Origin: Euonymus europaeus
Lineage: Eukaryota; Streptophyta; Magnoliopsida; Celastrales; Celastraceae
NCBI GenBank assembly: GCA_963580455.1
Contig: OY756961.1
Location: 18,953,001-19,017,000 of the forward strand
Reading direction: 5' to 3'
Length of the DNA: 64,000 nucleotides
The notes below the pieces were generated by a model. It did not search any database, was not told the origin of the DNA, and saw nothing but the letters and a program-made list of their open reading frames with translations. Positions 1 through 11,015 of this stretch are shown piece by piece. The translations under genes and the position numbers were made by a program. Each line of letters starts with the position of its first letter. Within the stretch, counting starts at the first letter, position 1.

Positions 1-2169
1 GATGAGTTGTGTACTGAGTTTGGAATTATCCACCAAACAACAGAACCATATACACCTCAGCAAAATGGAATAGCTGAAAGAAAGAACATAACTTTAAAAG
101 ACATGGTTAATTCCATGTTAATAAGTTCTGGGCTATCGCAAAACTTGTGGGGTGAAGCAGTGCTAACTGCTAATTATATTCTTAACAGAATGCCCCACAA
201 AAAAATAGGTAGTATTCCATATGAGATGTGGAATAAGAGACCACCCTTTTTCAAATACTTGAAAGTGTGGGGGTGTTTAGCTAAGGTGGCAGTACCTCCA
301 CTAAAGCAAGTCAAACTTGGACCTAAAACTGTGGATTGCATATTTTTGGGATATGCTCAAAATAGCAGTGCATTCAGATTTTTGGTACACAAATCTGAGA
401 TAGATGATATCCATGTAAATACAATCATGGAAACGAGAGAAGCGGAATTTTTTGAGAAAATATTTCCGTGCAAACGAAGCAAAATCTCTCAGAAAAGGAA
501 TAGAGATTCAATTTTTGAGAAAGAACAAAATGTAGAACAAGAGGTTGAAGAACCAAGAAGGTGCAAGAGACCAAAAGTCTCGAAGTCCTTTGGTCCTGAA
601 TTTCTAACATATATGTTAGAGACGGAGCCTCGGACATTCAAGGAAGCAATGTCAACACCAGATGCTCCATTATGGAAAGAAGCTGTAAACAGCGAAATAG
701 AATCCATTCTAAGTAACCATACTTGGGAATTGATTGATCTTCCACCCGGGAATAAACCAATTGGATGCAAATGGATCTTCAAGAAAAAGCTTAAGGCTGA
801 CGAATCCATAGACAAGTACAAAGCAAGGTTTGTCGCCAAAGGGTTTAGACAAAAGAAAGGTCTAGATTACTTTGATACTTATTCACCAGTCACGAGAATT
901 ACATCTGTGCGGATGTTAATTGCTATAGCCTCGCTATATGACTTAATGATTCACCAAATGGATGTAAAAACGGCATTCCTAAATGGTGAACTCGATGAAG
1001 AGATATATATGGAACAACCCAAAGGGTTCAAGGTCAAAGGACAAGAGCATAAGGTTTGTAAACTTGTCAAATCATTGTATGGGCTAAAGCAAGCTCCAAA
1101 ACAATGGCATGAGAAATTTGACCAAGTAGTGATTCGGGATGGATTTCGAATCAACGAGTGTGACAAATGTGTCTAAACAAAATTGGTAAACAATGATTGT
1201 GTAATCATTTGTTTGTATGTCGATGATATGCTGATTCTTGGTCGAAATGTTGAGATCATCAACAAAACCAAGAAAATGCTATCAAAGAACTTTGACATGA
1301 AAGACATGGGTGAAGCGGATGTGATACTAGGCATTAAAATTTCCAGAACATCGGGAGGCCTAGCATTATCTTAGTCACACTATATAGAGAAAGTAATTGA
1401 AAGGTTTAAAGGACATGGCATCAAAGATACTAATAGTCCTTTTCTCCCTCATCTGGTCTTACATAAGAATACTGGAGATAGCATTCAACAATTGGAATAC
1501 TCTCGAATTATAGGCAGTGTAATGTACATCATGAACTGCACAAGGCCGGATATTGCGTACTCTGTTAGTAAACTAAGCAGATACATAAGTAATCCTAGAC
1601 ATGAGCATTGGAAAGCTCTATTGAGAGTATTAGGGTACCTGAACAAAACAAAAACTAATGTTTTGAACTATGGTAAATACCCGGCTATTTTAGAAGGATA
1701 CAGTGATGCTAATTGGATTGCAGATTCGGAGGAATCAAAATCCACAAGTGGCTATGTATTCTTTCTAGGAGGGGCGGCTGTTTCATGGAAGTCCTCAAAA
1801 CAAACGTGCATAGCACGGTCTACGATGGAATCAGAATTTATAGCTTTGGATAAAGCCGATGAAGAAGCAGAGTGGCTTCGTCACTTTTTGGAGGACATTC
1901 CAATATGGCCAAAGCCTGTGCTTGCAATTTGCATTCATTGTGATAATCAAGCTGCAATTGCTAGAGCACAAAATTTGATGTATAAAGGTAAATCTAGAGA
2001 CATTCGTCGTAGACATAATACCGTTAGACAGTTACTCTCTACTGGAATAATTTTTTTAGATTTTGTAAAATCTAAGGAAAACCTAGCGGATCCGTTTACA
2101 AAAGGTTTAAGTATAGAGGTGACAGACTGTGCATCGAGGGGAATGAGATTAAAAGCCTTAATTCAATGA
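1..2169 (+). pseudogene. pol: Ty1/copia pol fragment: integrase core end, RT, RNase H
   Basis: A single reading frame runs from the window edge to a TGA at 2167-2169. It starts inside the integrase core (PQQNGIAERKN, holding the last catalytic Glu). It continues through the copia reverse transcriptase (KARFVAKGF, MDVKTAFLNGELDEEIYMEQP, SLYGLKQAP, then LYVDDMLI around 1213) and ends with RNase H ([28 protein letters not shown]). Two in-frame stops interrupt it: TAA at 1174-1176 and TAG at 1372-1374. Both sit inside otherwise conserved RT sequence, so they are nonsense mutations. Gag, protease and the integrase N-terminus lie outside the window. The polypurine tract and LTR downstream confirm orientation. 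Lineage Tork-like is a guess from RT wording. Confidence 0.93.
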
Positions 2170-2758
2170 GTTATCTCGATGGAAACCTAACCTAGCAATT
2201 GGAGATCCCATGGCCTAGGTTCAATAGGAAAACATAAGTTGAGAATAACTTTAAGTATGAGTAGTGTGGAGTTTTTACTCTATCTCATTCCTTAGATGCC
2301 CCAAGAACTACTAAGAAGTGTGTTAAGGTTAAGCTATGCTTTTAATGATTCCTATATCTTATAAATATACAAGTGGAGTAAAAGAGAATACTCTTGAGAG
2401 GACATCACCTATATGAGTGAAGAGTATGGCCGACTCTATGAAAATATTTAAAAGGAGATATTTTCTAAAGCACTCGTTGAACCCAAGACGTTCATGGCCG
2501 AAATAACGAACACAACCGAGAACCAATTATGAATTGGATCATTGCTGTGTGAGGTTTATTGTCTGGGCTTACAAAAACAACTGACATTTCAAGGCGTCAG
2601 TCCACTGACTAGTTAAGTAAGTCCGATAGACTTTCACTAGGGAAGGTTCAAAGCCAAAAGCTACCGATCTCGATGCAGTATTGGTCCTACTGCACTCTCA
2701 GACAAGTTTTCAATCTCAGACAAATCCTCGTGTCCGAATTTTCGTCTGTTTCCATTCA
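2170..2758 (+). other. 3' untranslated part of the copia element
   Basis: No coding potential is visible between the end of pol and the polypurine tract. The stretch is AT-rich and belongs to the copia element because it lies between its RNase H and its 3' LTR. Confidence 0.7.
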
Positions 2759-2769
2759 ATGTGGGGGAT
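2759..2769 (+). other. Polypurine tract of copia element
   Basis: ATGTGGGGGAT directly precedes the LTR start TGTTGG. A G-rich purine run abutting the 3' LTR is the usual plus-strand primer of copia elements and fixes the LTR boundary. Confidence 0.8.
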
Positions 2770-3727
2770 TGTTGGAAAAATGGTGGTCAACCGCTATTTG
2801 ACCAATAATTATTTACAACTAATTGAGTATTAGTTGAATGTAATTTAGTGGGTTCTAATCTTCAATATGAAGACTAGAGATTGGAGTTAATGGTTGTCCA
2901 AAACCATTTTTTGGTTGAATGGAAATCGGCTCCAAAGTGGTCATGTTAAGCATGATATATTGAGTGCAAAATAATAGAAATGTGGGAATCCCACATTTCA
3001 TAATTGTGTTGTGTGACTTGGGTTTATAAACACAAGTGTTGGATGTAAGACTTGGGCCCAATGACACCCAAGCTTTTGTGAGGGAGAGAGGCTTTACATA
3101 ATGGGCTTGGGCTCACTAAACACACACACGGGCTCGAGTTTGAGTTTGGGCTTGGGCTTACGAAGCCCATTTGGACTTAATATTTTGCACTAGCCCACTA
3201 CAAGGTTCGTTGAATGTGGACATGAGGCTTATTCGAAATTCAAAATTTCCTTTACGGAATTAATTCAAATATTTTCGTTACAATATTAATTCGATTTAAT
3301 ACTGGATTTAATTCATTTTCCTTGGGTTCTACTATAAATAGTAGCCCAAATGGTATGAAAACGATACACCATTTTTACTCTACCGAAATACTTCTCCATA
3401 ATTTTCCATCTTCTCAAAATTCAGTCTAAGAGTGCTTTCACTGGTTGTTTGATCAATCTTTTCGGTATACCTGTGTCATATACCGTCGGAAGTGAGCATT
3501 CTATCTTGGGAGGTTCTTGCCCGGAAAAGCAGACACCTGTGGCTGGGGCATTATCACCTTAAGGAGATTCGCACACTAGCGTACCTTGCTCTCTCCTCAA
3601 CTCATTGTTCGGTAACTTGTAATATTGGTAGATCTGTATTTTGTTGTTTCTTTATATCGATATATCTTGCATATATATATTAATAATATCTTTGGAAATA
3701 ATTCATTATTAACGAATATTTCCAACA
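2770..3727 (+). repeat. 3' LTR of copia element (958 bp)
   Basis: The LTR begins TGTTGGAA after the polypurine tract and ends TTCCAACA, a perfect 8-bp terminal inverted repeat. The five bases after it (GTTGG, 3728-3732) should be the target-site duplication, but the 5' flank is outside the window. It carries a TATA box and an AT-rich tail. Apparent small ORFs inside it are not genes. Confidence 0.9.
3333..3340 (+). promoter_or_regulatory. TATA box in copia LTR
   Basis: TATAAATA about 390 bp before the LTR end, with a pyrimidine-rich stretch downstream. Its position fits the U3/R boundary of a copia LTR promoter. No start site can be fixed from sequence alone. Confidence 0.55.
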
Positions 3728-4857
3728 GTTGGGTAAATCACAAATTATGCAGTGCATTATAAAGGAAAAAGGACATATCCTATATTATACTAATCGAGCC
3801 CAAAATGAGTGATAGGTACTTACTCCTGTCATATCTACTTTGTTGTTCATATGTCTTCTTCAACTTTTTCTTCAGTGACGTTTTATTTTTTGGTAGGTCC
3901 AATAAGATATATTCATATTTCAATTCTTTTTGTTTTTTTCCCAGTTTGTGATATTTGGTTGCTTTTGGATGTAGTTGTTTTGTATTTGTATAGGAAGATT
4001 CGTATCTGGTGTTTTTGGGCAGATCGAGGTGCACGTGTGTGACATTGGAAGATGTAATGAGTAGGAGTAAGTGGATGTTGTGCGTACTCCAATTTGTATA
4101 GAGGAAGGATTTGGGCTAGTGATCTAAAAGTACATTGTAGGACTGACAAGATGCTGCTTACTCCAATGTCACATTTTTTTTTAGGATTTCGTCAATCTTC
4201 TACTTTTTGTTGATTGTACAGTAGTTGGAATAAATTATAGTTTAACTGTTTTGGTTTTGATAATAATGCTTGAGTGAGAAGTGGCATTTTTGTTATTGAA
4301 TATTCACTGAGGGATTAAAAATGGAGAATTTGTTTTAGCTTGCACCCTATGTTTTCTTATCAAGGCTGACTCACCGAAGAGGCTGATGAATGACGAAGCA
4401 AGGTAGATATATTTCTTATTCAACTGTGAGCAAGAGTTAAGTGTTTAATGTGTTTCTTATGGATGAGTCTAGATCTTTTACTGGTTATATACACCATGGT
4501 GGTATTTTCGTTGATGGAGAATTTGTGCATATGGTCTTTTAGATGGTTTCATACATATCTGTGTGTGTCATCTACCCATTGAGATAGATTCCTCAAGTTC
4601 TGAGGTTCTTTTCACTTGTTTTATTTTGTTGTTTTCATTTTTATATTTCTCATGTTATTGTGTGTTTATTTTGTGATATTTATATGTAGGAATCTTGCTC
4701 AAATTTCATTAAGAGTGGAAATGGTGCTATGGATGTTGGGTTTGGTCGTGTGTTTGGTACTTTTGTTTTTTCTTGGCTTAGTTTTTTTTCTTCTTGTGTG
4801 GGTTTGTTTTTTAAAATTTCTAAAATGTAGTGTTTTTGTGGCTTTCCAACAGATGGC
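3728..4857. other. No gene seen; AT-rich spacer with a 12-bp inverted repeat
   Basis: No credible coding region. The hydrophobic reading frame near 4616-4870 is low-complexity T-rich sequence. A 12-bp perfect inverted repeat (TGTGACATTGGA at 4038-4049, complement at 4162-4173) encloses about 110 bp and could be a tiny hairpin element, but no target duplication is evident. Confidence 0.5.
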
Positions 4858-5256
4858 CTTGATAGTTTGACAATATCTATATATTATGGTGGATTGTTAT
4901 CTACTATTATGAATGATTATATTGGTGGTAAAGTTACTCGATGGGATGTTCCTAATGTTGATTATTGGTGTAAAGATTACTTTCTCAAGTTTGTGCGTTC
5001 CGAACCAGATCTTCAATCTGGTTCTATGTGTTATTATTATGGAAGGGTTCATCCTATGTTTCGTGAGTTTGTTCGCATTGAAAATTACCTTGACTATGTG
5101 AATATTGCAAGGTTTGGTCTGATGGATGGAAATATTAATATTTATATATCTGGTTTGGGTAAGGTTGGTGATTGTTGTGATTTTGAGGCTCTTTCTGATT
5201 CTCATTTTTTGTTGTTTTCTGTTTTGTGTTGCTTTTCATATGTGGCTATTTTTTAA
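4845..5256 (+). pseudogene. Fragment resembling MULE transposase N-terminal (PB1-like) domain
   Basis: An open frame of about 130 codons contains YYGG, then YIGGKVTRWDVPNVDYW, then YYYGRVHPMF and NINIYISGL. In plant Mutator-like (MULE) transposases the N-terminal domain has the same layout: a [HY]xGG turn, a Y.GG(E/K)V strand, a 'D.D..S/C(Y/W)' helix start and a final 'g.v.iyv' strand. The frame has no clear ATG. A T-rich stretch ending CTTTCCAACAG just before it could be a splice acceptor. The SWIM zinc finger and the DDE catalytic domain of MULEs are not found downstream, so this is at most a single exon or relic. It could also be a host gene fragment with the same fold. Confidence 0.4.
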
Positions 5257-5741
5257 GTGTTTTTATTTTTGACCTTTTAAAGTTGAGCGTTGCTGAGATC
5301 AAAACTCCTATGATCGATAATCATGGAACTATTAAGGGAAAACAATACAAAAATCCAGATCAAAATTTAAGAAGGTAATTGTTAGTTTTGTATTTTAATA
5401 TGAGGCTACTGTTTGATATATTTTTTACTCATTTTGTTTCCTTGGTTATTTTTTGTCTATAGGAGCTGAGAAATTGCTTTGAATCATCTTCATCTTCTTT
5501 TGTTGGTAGATTCTCTGCTAGGATTGCTGCAAAAAAGGCGGGATGTGAAATTTTTTAAGGTATATTACGATTTTGTTTTTGAGGATGTGGTTTTTATGTG
5601 TTTTGTTTTATGTGTTTAGATTTACCCGTATTTTCTCAACAGTGAACCAAGGAATAGAAAATTCTGCGACTTGGAGAAAGGGAAAGAGAGAGGACTCACT
5701 CGGTGGATGTTCAAGTGAAAAATGGCTAAGTTTTAGAGTAT
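5257..5741. other. No confident gene; short open stretches
   Basis: A stretch at 5293-5374 and another at 5463-5557 look weakly coding and are separated by a segment with GT...AG ends. Joining them does not preserve a reading frame, so I do not call a gene. The rest is AT-rich. Confidence 0.4.
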
Positions 5742-5926
5742 TCCTTTGCTTTGACTCCAGTTGCTCAGTATTCTCTATAGCTTGAAATCACCACTTTGCT
5801 TTGCTTTTCTTTGACTCAACTTGCTCAGTGTTCTCTCTCGCTTCAAATCATCAAAGCTTTGCTTTGCCTGTACTTTGCTTTCAATCAACTCGCTCAGTGT
5901 TCTCTCTTGCTTAAAATCACCACAGG
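5742..5926 (+). repeat. Imperfect tandem repeat, three units of about 60-69 bp
   Basis: A block reading TTGCTCAGTGTTCTCTC then CGCTTCAAATCA occurs near 5761, 5821 and 5890, separated by CTTTGCTTTG-rich linkers. A fourth, more distant copy of the block lies at about 8205, beyond the solo LTR. Confidence 0.75.
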
Positions 5927-6042
5927 TTTCCTTTGCTTTGCTTCTTTTCTCTGCCTTTTGAACTTCAAGTGGAGCTATCACAGGAGCACAATCAAACAAG
6001 AGAATAACGAAGGGCACGACGCAAAGCAGCTCATAGACAACA

Positions 6043-8155
6043 TGCAATATCCTGAAACCAATTTTTGGAAAAATGGTTTTTAAAATTAAATAGTTTTAAT
6101 AAATACTACATATTTTTAGAAAAATATTGGCGTGAGAATCACCTAAATCAGAGTTATATTGAAAGAGTTATGAATTTTGGAAGTTAAAAGATTTAATTAG
6201 GATTATTATGCAAGGGTAAAACGGTAATTTCACAAAAAATCTGGCATAAACCAGATTTTCTGGTTTCTTCTTCTCCAGCACATATGGAGAGAGAAACTCC
6301 TTGGGAAATTCGAATTTTGGTCATTTGTGGTCCGATTAAGGCGTGTGAGGTGTCGAAATGAAGCTTGTAGATAGAGGAACAAAACTCAAGTGAAATCGTT
6401 GCCATTGGAGCACCACAGGCGGCAAAATCAGGAGGCAAAAGTTGAGGTTTTGGGTGACTTCCAAGCTCGGTCCCTGTCGATTCCGGCGGAGTCTTGGAAT
6501 TAGACTGGTACCATTGGATTGCATTTTCTGAGAGCTTTATTTTGATTTATGGTATGACCGGTAACGTCGTCGGAATCGACTATTCCGATGATGGCAAGGT
6601 TGACTCGGGTTTGACCCAGTTGACTCGGATTTGACCGAGTTGACTTGGATTTGATCCGATTTGACTGGGTTGACCCGTTTTGACTGGTTTGACCCAATTT
6701 GAACATTTTGAGCCGGTTTGACTTGTTTTGATCAGGTTGACTATTCAGGTTGACTTTTCTATATTTTAACTATGTCTTATATACGTATCCGTATTTCGAT
6801 GCAGGAGATTGACTTAGGATTTTGGGTACGAATTTGGATAGTTGAAGCGGTATTACGGAGTTAGTGTTAGTCGACATTTCAGGTAGGGATTCTACTCTAA
6901 TTCTTATTTGGGGTTTCGGGAGTTCCGTATCCGACGGACTCCTACTTGTCTGTTTGTGTGAAATTCTCGGAGATTGGGAATTTCTCTGTTGCACTCTTAC
7001 CTAATTTATTTCCACAATTTCAACTGTATTATTATTTAATGCTATTATTGATTCTATTTGCACGACTAGCTGCACCCTTGTGCGCCATGTCTTCTGTGGG
7101 GCCCACACTCAGAGGTGGGGCCCACTTCTTGTTTGTGTGGTCTTTTTGAGAGTTTGGATAAGACTATACTCTGGTGATTTTCAGTGATGATGTTACTAAA
7201 TTATTGATGGATGATTTGTAGTGTGTGGGACCCACATCGGGCGACTCAGCCTACTAGATGATTTATTGATGGTTCTGATCGGTACATACCTAGAGACCGG
7301 ATTGAGGTGAGGTACATCCTAGGGGTCGCTCTTCGATGTAGGCGATGCTATCGAGTACCTTATATAGGCTCGATACTCATCCAATCTGGGGAGTACTTGG
7401 ATTGGGTGACACCATGCGGGGATCATGGTGGGTCTAGAGGAGGATTTATTGATGTTGTATGAATTTGAGTTGGATTATGATTGTGTACTGATTTGAGAGT
7501 TTTACTTGAGGATAGTAGTGGTGGAACCTACTCGGTGTCTACTCTACAGATTGATGGTTTTGATGATGTTTACAATGGATTCAGAGATTCTATATCCTAT
7601 CAGGGTATCACTTCATAATTTCCTTCATATTTTCTATATCTTACAGGTTTTCATACTTTATCTCTTATTTATTGGAGTACGGTGGTACTAGAGGTTATCA
7701 CCATTGGAGTTTCTGTTCATTCCACTTATACTTCTTGAGTTCTACATTCTGTTTATTCTGATGATCGATATTTCTCCATATCTCTACTAAGCTTTGTGGC
7801 TCATCCCTTTCATTCACATGTTTTGCATGTGAGATAGCCAGAGTGGATGATTAGCGCAAGAATGCGTGAGACCTGATGGGTAGCTGCTATGAGGATGTTT
7901 GTGTCTGTTTAGTATCTATTTTCCGTTTCTATGATGTTTTGGATTTTCCCCCTGTTGACTCTGGTTTGCATGTTACAGTATGTTAGGATTTATCTATATA
8001 TGTGTGGGTACTTATGTAGATAGATTGATGATTCATAGTAGCTTGGGAAGATATTTGGTTTAAATCCGGTTCGGGGAACGGAGAGGTTCCGTGCCGATCA
8101 CGCCTCTGGGATTCATGGGTGCTCATCCGCAGCTATCTGGGAGAGGGGCGTGACA
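6043..8155 (+). mobile_element. Solo LTR (2113 bp), probably gypsy type
   Basis: The insert begins TGCAATATCC and ends GGGGCGTGACA, giving TG...CA termini. It is flanked by CAACA (6038-6042) and CGGCA (8156-8160), a 5-bp duplication differing by two G-to-A changes. The intact duplicate at 8205-8403 gives the pre-insertion layout. No protease, RT or integrase similarity is seen inside, so this is a single LTR left after LTR-LTR recombination. The GGGGCG(T/G)(G/C)ACA end resembles the chromovirus LTR ends later in the window, which suggests + orientation (weak inference). Confidence 0.75.
6600..6756 (+). repeat. 10-bp-period TTGA(C) minisatellite inside the solo LTR
   Basis: TTGA recurs 16 times at 6600, 6611, 6620, 6631, 6640, 6651, 6661, 6670, 6680, 6689, 6699, 6708, 6718, 6728, 6737 and 6750. 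Spacing is 9-11 bp except for the last step (13 bp). Twelve of the sixteen read TTGACC or TTGACT, the core of the WRKY-binding W-box. The array may be a simple minisatellite or a set of transcription-factor sites on one face of the helix. Confidence 0.85.
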
Positions 8156-8474
8156 CGGCAACGGTCACATCATATGGACAGGTTTCATACCGCAAGATAA
8201 ACGTGCTCAGTGTTCTCTCTCACTTAAAATCACCGCAGGTTTCCTTTGCTTTGCTTCTTTTCTCTTCCTTATGAACTTCAAGTGGAGCTATCACTGGAGC
8301 AAAAGTAAACAAGACAGAATAACAAAGTGCATGGCGCAAACTAGCTCACATACGGGAATGATCACATCATATGGACAGGTTTCATGCCACAAGATAAATG
8401 TGTGAGTGAAACCAAAAGCGAAAAACGCAACGGTAATGTTCAAAATGACGCTGCAAGAATTATGAGACACTCGC

Positions 8475-8490
8475 AAAACGACGTCGTTTT
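8475..8490. promoter_or_regulatory. Perfect 16-bp palindrome with ACGT core
   Basis: AAAACGACGTCGTTTT is self-complementary. A GACGTC core is of the type bound by plant bZIP factors. Whether it acts as a site here is unknown because no host gene is recognised nearby. Confidence 0.35.
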
Positions 8491-9424
8491 GAGATAAGCA
8501 GCGGACCAAAAATGCGCGGATAGATAATGAACAGTAGGTACTCGCCTTGTGGTTGCATAAAATCCTGGCACTTTATATATATGTAGTGATCACGTGATTT
8601 TAGATAAGGAAATTATTATCGAGACCCCAACTATATGGTGGCCAATATTGAAAATAAACTAATATAAAAAGTTATGTAGTGACCAGGATTCTAAATAATA
8701 AGTCCTACATCTGTAGAGATATTGTCAAATCAAAACCTTTCTAACTAATTAGGAGCACCGGGTTCATCTTAATCGAATAAATTCTACTTCTATGATATGT
8801 TTAAAACAGAGAGAGTCTTCGACTGTCTCTTGGCAAAGAATTCCACCATGAGAAGAGATCCATAAAAATGCATGTTGTAAGTATCTCAACTCTTGCAATT
8901 ACTTTAACAATAATTATGTTGCTTTTAGGAATGAAATCCAAGCTCCAAGTCATGATAAATAGAGGAGACTTCATTGTTCTTGATTTAACAATGGAAGTAG
9001 CTATTAATCCATTCTCTCTAGACATGAGAACACATATGGTTTCTATCCGTTGATCGTAAAAATAATTCACGCCACTTGTTAACAAATGTTCTATAAAATT
9101 TGACGAGTATGCAACAATTAGACAAAAGAAATTGAAAACACCTAGCCGAGAATGTCCTAAAAAGGAGAGAATACTTATTTACACAAGCTGAACGAATTAG
9201 AACATGCTGGAATCAGTTCATCAGGAGGACTAATGAGGCATCCTATCAAGTGGGGTTATAGGACGAATGGATTGCCCCACCATATTTAATAAATGCTCAA
9301 ATAGGGCAAAACATGAGCAATATTTTGTAAACGTGGGCAATTAATAAAACGTGACGAACAAAGAGGTTGCTATAAATAAGGTACTGGTAATAATGAGCAG
9401 TTATAGACGGTTACAAGGAAATAG
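8491..9424. other. No gene seen; probably includes the start of a relic LTR
   Basis: AT-rich with no credible reading frame. The TATA box and primer-site-like motif downstream suggest that the right part is the body of an old LTR. I cannot place its 5' end, and no second copy of it lies in the window. Confidence 0.4.
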
Positions 9425-9431
9425 TATAAAA
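9425..9431 (+). promoter_or_regulatory. TATA box of a relic LTR
   Basis: TATAAAA followed by GGAGAGG, about 250 bp before a primer-site-like motif. This is the spacing expected for the U3/R promoter of an LTR in + orientation. Confidence 0.4.
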
Positions 9432-9676
9432 GGAGAGGAAGAATGCTTGAGAAGTCCTAACACTTCTAATCAATAATCGTACCCTTTTGAATTTCTTAGC
9501 ATTAACCTTAGTTCATAAACATTTTCTCAGATTTCATTTATCGTTTTTCATGATTTTGGTTGATTAATTAGCATAGGTATCTCTTCGTGTAAAAGGAGTT
9601 TAGCCTTACACAGTCGATTGATCCTTGCACCTTTCTTGTCTCTATCTTGTTGTACAACATTCTTGTTCAACATATT

Positions 9677-9700
9677 TGGCACACTCACTGGGAAAATGTG
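9677..9700 (+). other. Degenerate primer-binding-site-like motif of a gypsy element
   Basis: After ...TTGTTCAACA comes TATTTGGCACACTCACTGGG. This resembles the TTGGCGCC-plus-GTGGG leader found behind the 5' LTR of Tat/Athila elements, with CpG-type decay. If right, the LTR ends near 9676 and the element reads +. Confidence 0.35.
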
Positions 9701-9910
9701 TTAGAGAGCTGCACAAGATCCTAAGATAAGAAGAAAGAAGAAAGAAGAAAGTGGATGTAGTGGACGAAGTACAAGGTCAAACCATGGTCTAGCAACACCA
9801 AACAATGGCCCAAAGTCAAATCACCCATTCATCAGAATCCTATCCAAGAGACTGATAAAGCATTATACGCTTATGATCTAAACCAGCTCCTTGAATTTTT
9901 TCAATTCAAT

Positions 9911-11015
9911 GTGCCTCCACCACACAGAAGAACTATTTCTACCTTCTTCTATTGTGATGAAGATAATAGCACAATTAAAGTAAAGGCAGAATCCTCAAAA
10001 GGTAACTTGACTTACTTGGTTTTAGTGATTTCCCTTTTATCTGCATTCTGGCCTGCATTTCTTTTTATGGCAGGCTCTTCTAATTGTCCTTCTATCCCTC
10101 CACTCAAAAATTCTAAAACTAGCAAGACTATACCTAGAAGAAGCCTGATCCTAAAAGAGTTTTGTGCAGCCACTAAACCATCTTCTCAAAGGTCTTTCAA
10201 TTAGACAATCTATTTTAAGAGTGATACTTCTAAGACATAAAGTGATAGTGAAAATCAATCACCTATATCCTCCATGAATCTATCTAGAGATGATCCTATT
10301 GAGTCGCTTAGTTAAAAAATATTAGCAACCAAATTTGTCTCCCTCTGTCAACAACCTATCAAGCAAGAGAAACCATTGTAGTAGAAAATCCACCAAGTTG
10401 ATCTTATGAAGTCTATTCCTCTAAGGCCAAGTCCTACCTCACAGGTATGCAACTACTTTCTAACAATCATGCGTTGAATTATGTTTATAATTAGTCATAC
10501 TTTGTTCCTTTAGGCCTCAAAGAGTGATGCTGCTTTCAAAATCATTGAGACTATCAACTTGGAGGAATTTGAGGATCTACTAAGTGGTCTAGTCTTTGAT
10601 TTTTTTACTAGTACTGCTACTCAGTCATTATAGAGGGTCTGCCTTTTGAATATGAAGTTCGTGATGCCATTGCTTCCCTTCAAGAGAAACTATCTATTGA
10701 CTTGTTTTCCATGACTGTTGATGCTACGGACCAATGTCTGACTGTTGTTAGACTGCTTCTATGTGACCTTAGCCTTGAGTCTCCTCTCAAAGATCATTTT
10801 TTTTTGCCTCGAGTTAGAATTTCCAAGCGCGCATGGTCTCTTCTTTCCAACGTTTCACTGACGAGCATATGACCTTGATTGAGAAATGTAATGAATTCAT
10901 GAAATTGAGGGATCAGGCAAAAAGCTTAAAGGCTAGGATCGAGACTTCTAGAGCCGGAGACAGTCAGATCAATTTTTTATATGATGCAGTCTATCGTGAA
11001 AGTCTTGAATGGTAG
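9911..11015 (+). pseudogene. Decayed intron-containing coding region, unknown; possibly retroelement ORF1
   Basis: Coding traces include a frame at 9911-10204 and one entering a canonical 69-nt intron at 10445-10513 (ACAG|GTATGC ... CCTTTAG|GCCTC). The frame stays open across that junction (SQ|ASKSDAAF ... NLEEFEDLL) to a stop near 10632. It then appears in a shifted frame (EGLPFEYEVRDAIASLQEKL ...) and again from 10833 (DEHMTLIEKCNEFMKLRDQA), a charged, probably coiled-coil segment. At least two frameshifts are present. I do not recognise the protein. Its place downstream of a Tat-like primer site would suit the extra ORF1 of Ogre-type elements, but a captured plant gene (for example plant-mobile-domain related) is equally possible. 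Confidence 0.35.

Larger units (their letters stand above)
5890..8403 (+). repeat. Tandem duplication of about 200 bp, first unit split by a solo LTR
   Basis: Unit 1 is 5890-6042 joined to 8156-8204; unit 2 is 8205-8403. Both run from GCTCAGTGTTCTCTC through CTTCAAGTGGAGCTATCAC and end with CATATGGACAGG and a CAAGATAAA tail. Unit 2 supplies the uninterrupted version and so shows exactly where the 2.1-kb insertion occurred in unit 1. The duplication must predate the insertion. Confidence 0.8.

Noticed and set aside
4616..4870. Hydrophobic 84-codon frame that looks like a membrane protein
   Set aside because: It arises from a T-rich stretch; codon choice and composition match the surrounding noncoding DNA and no homologous pattern is recognised.
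5293..5557. Two short open stretches joined by a GT...AG segment (5375-5462)
   Set aside because: Neither upstream frame joins the downstream one without a stop, so a spliced gene is not supported.
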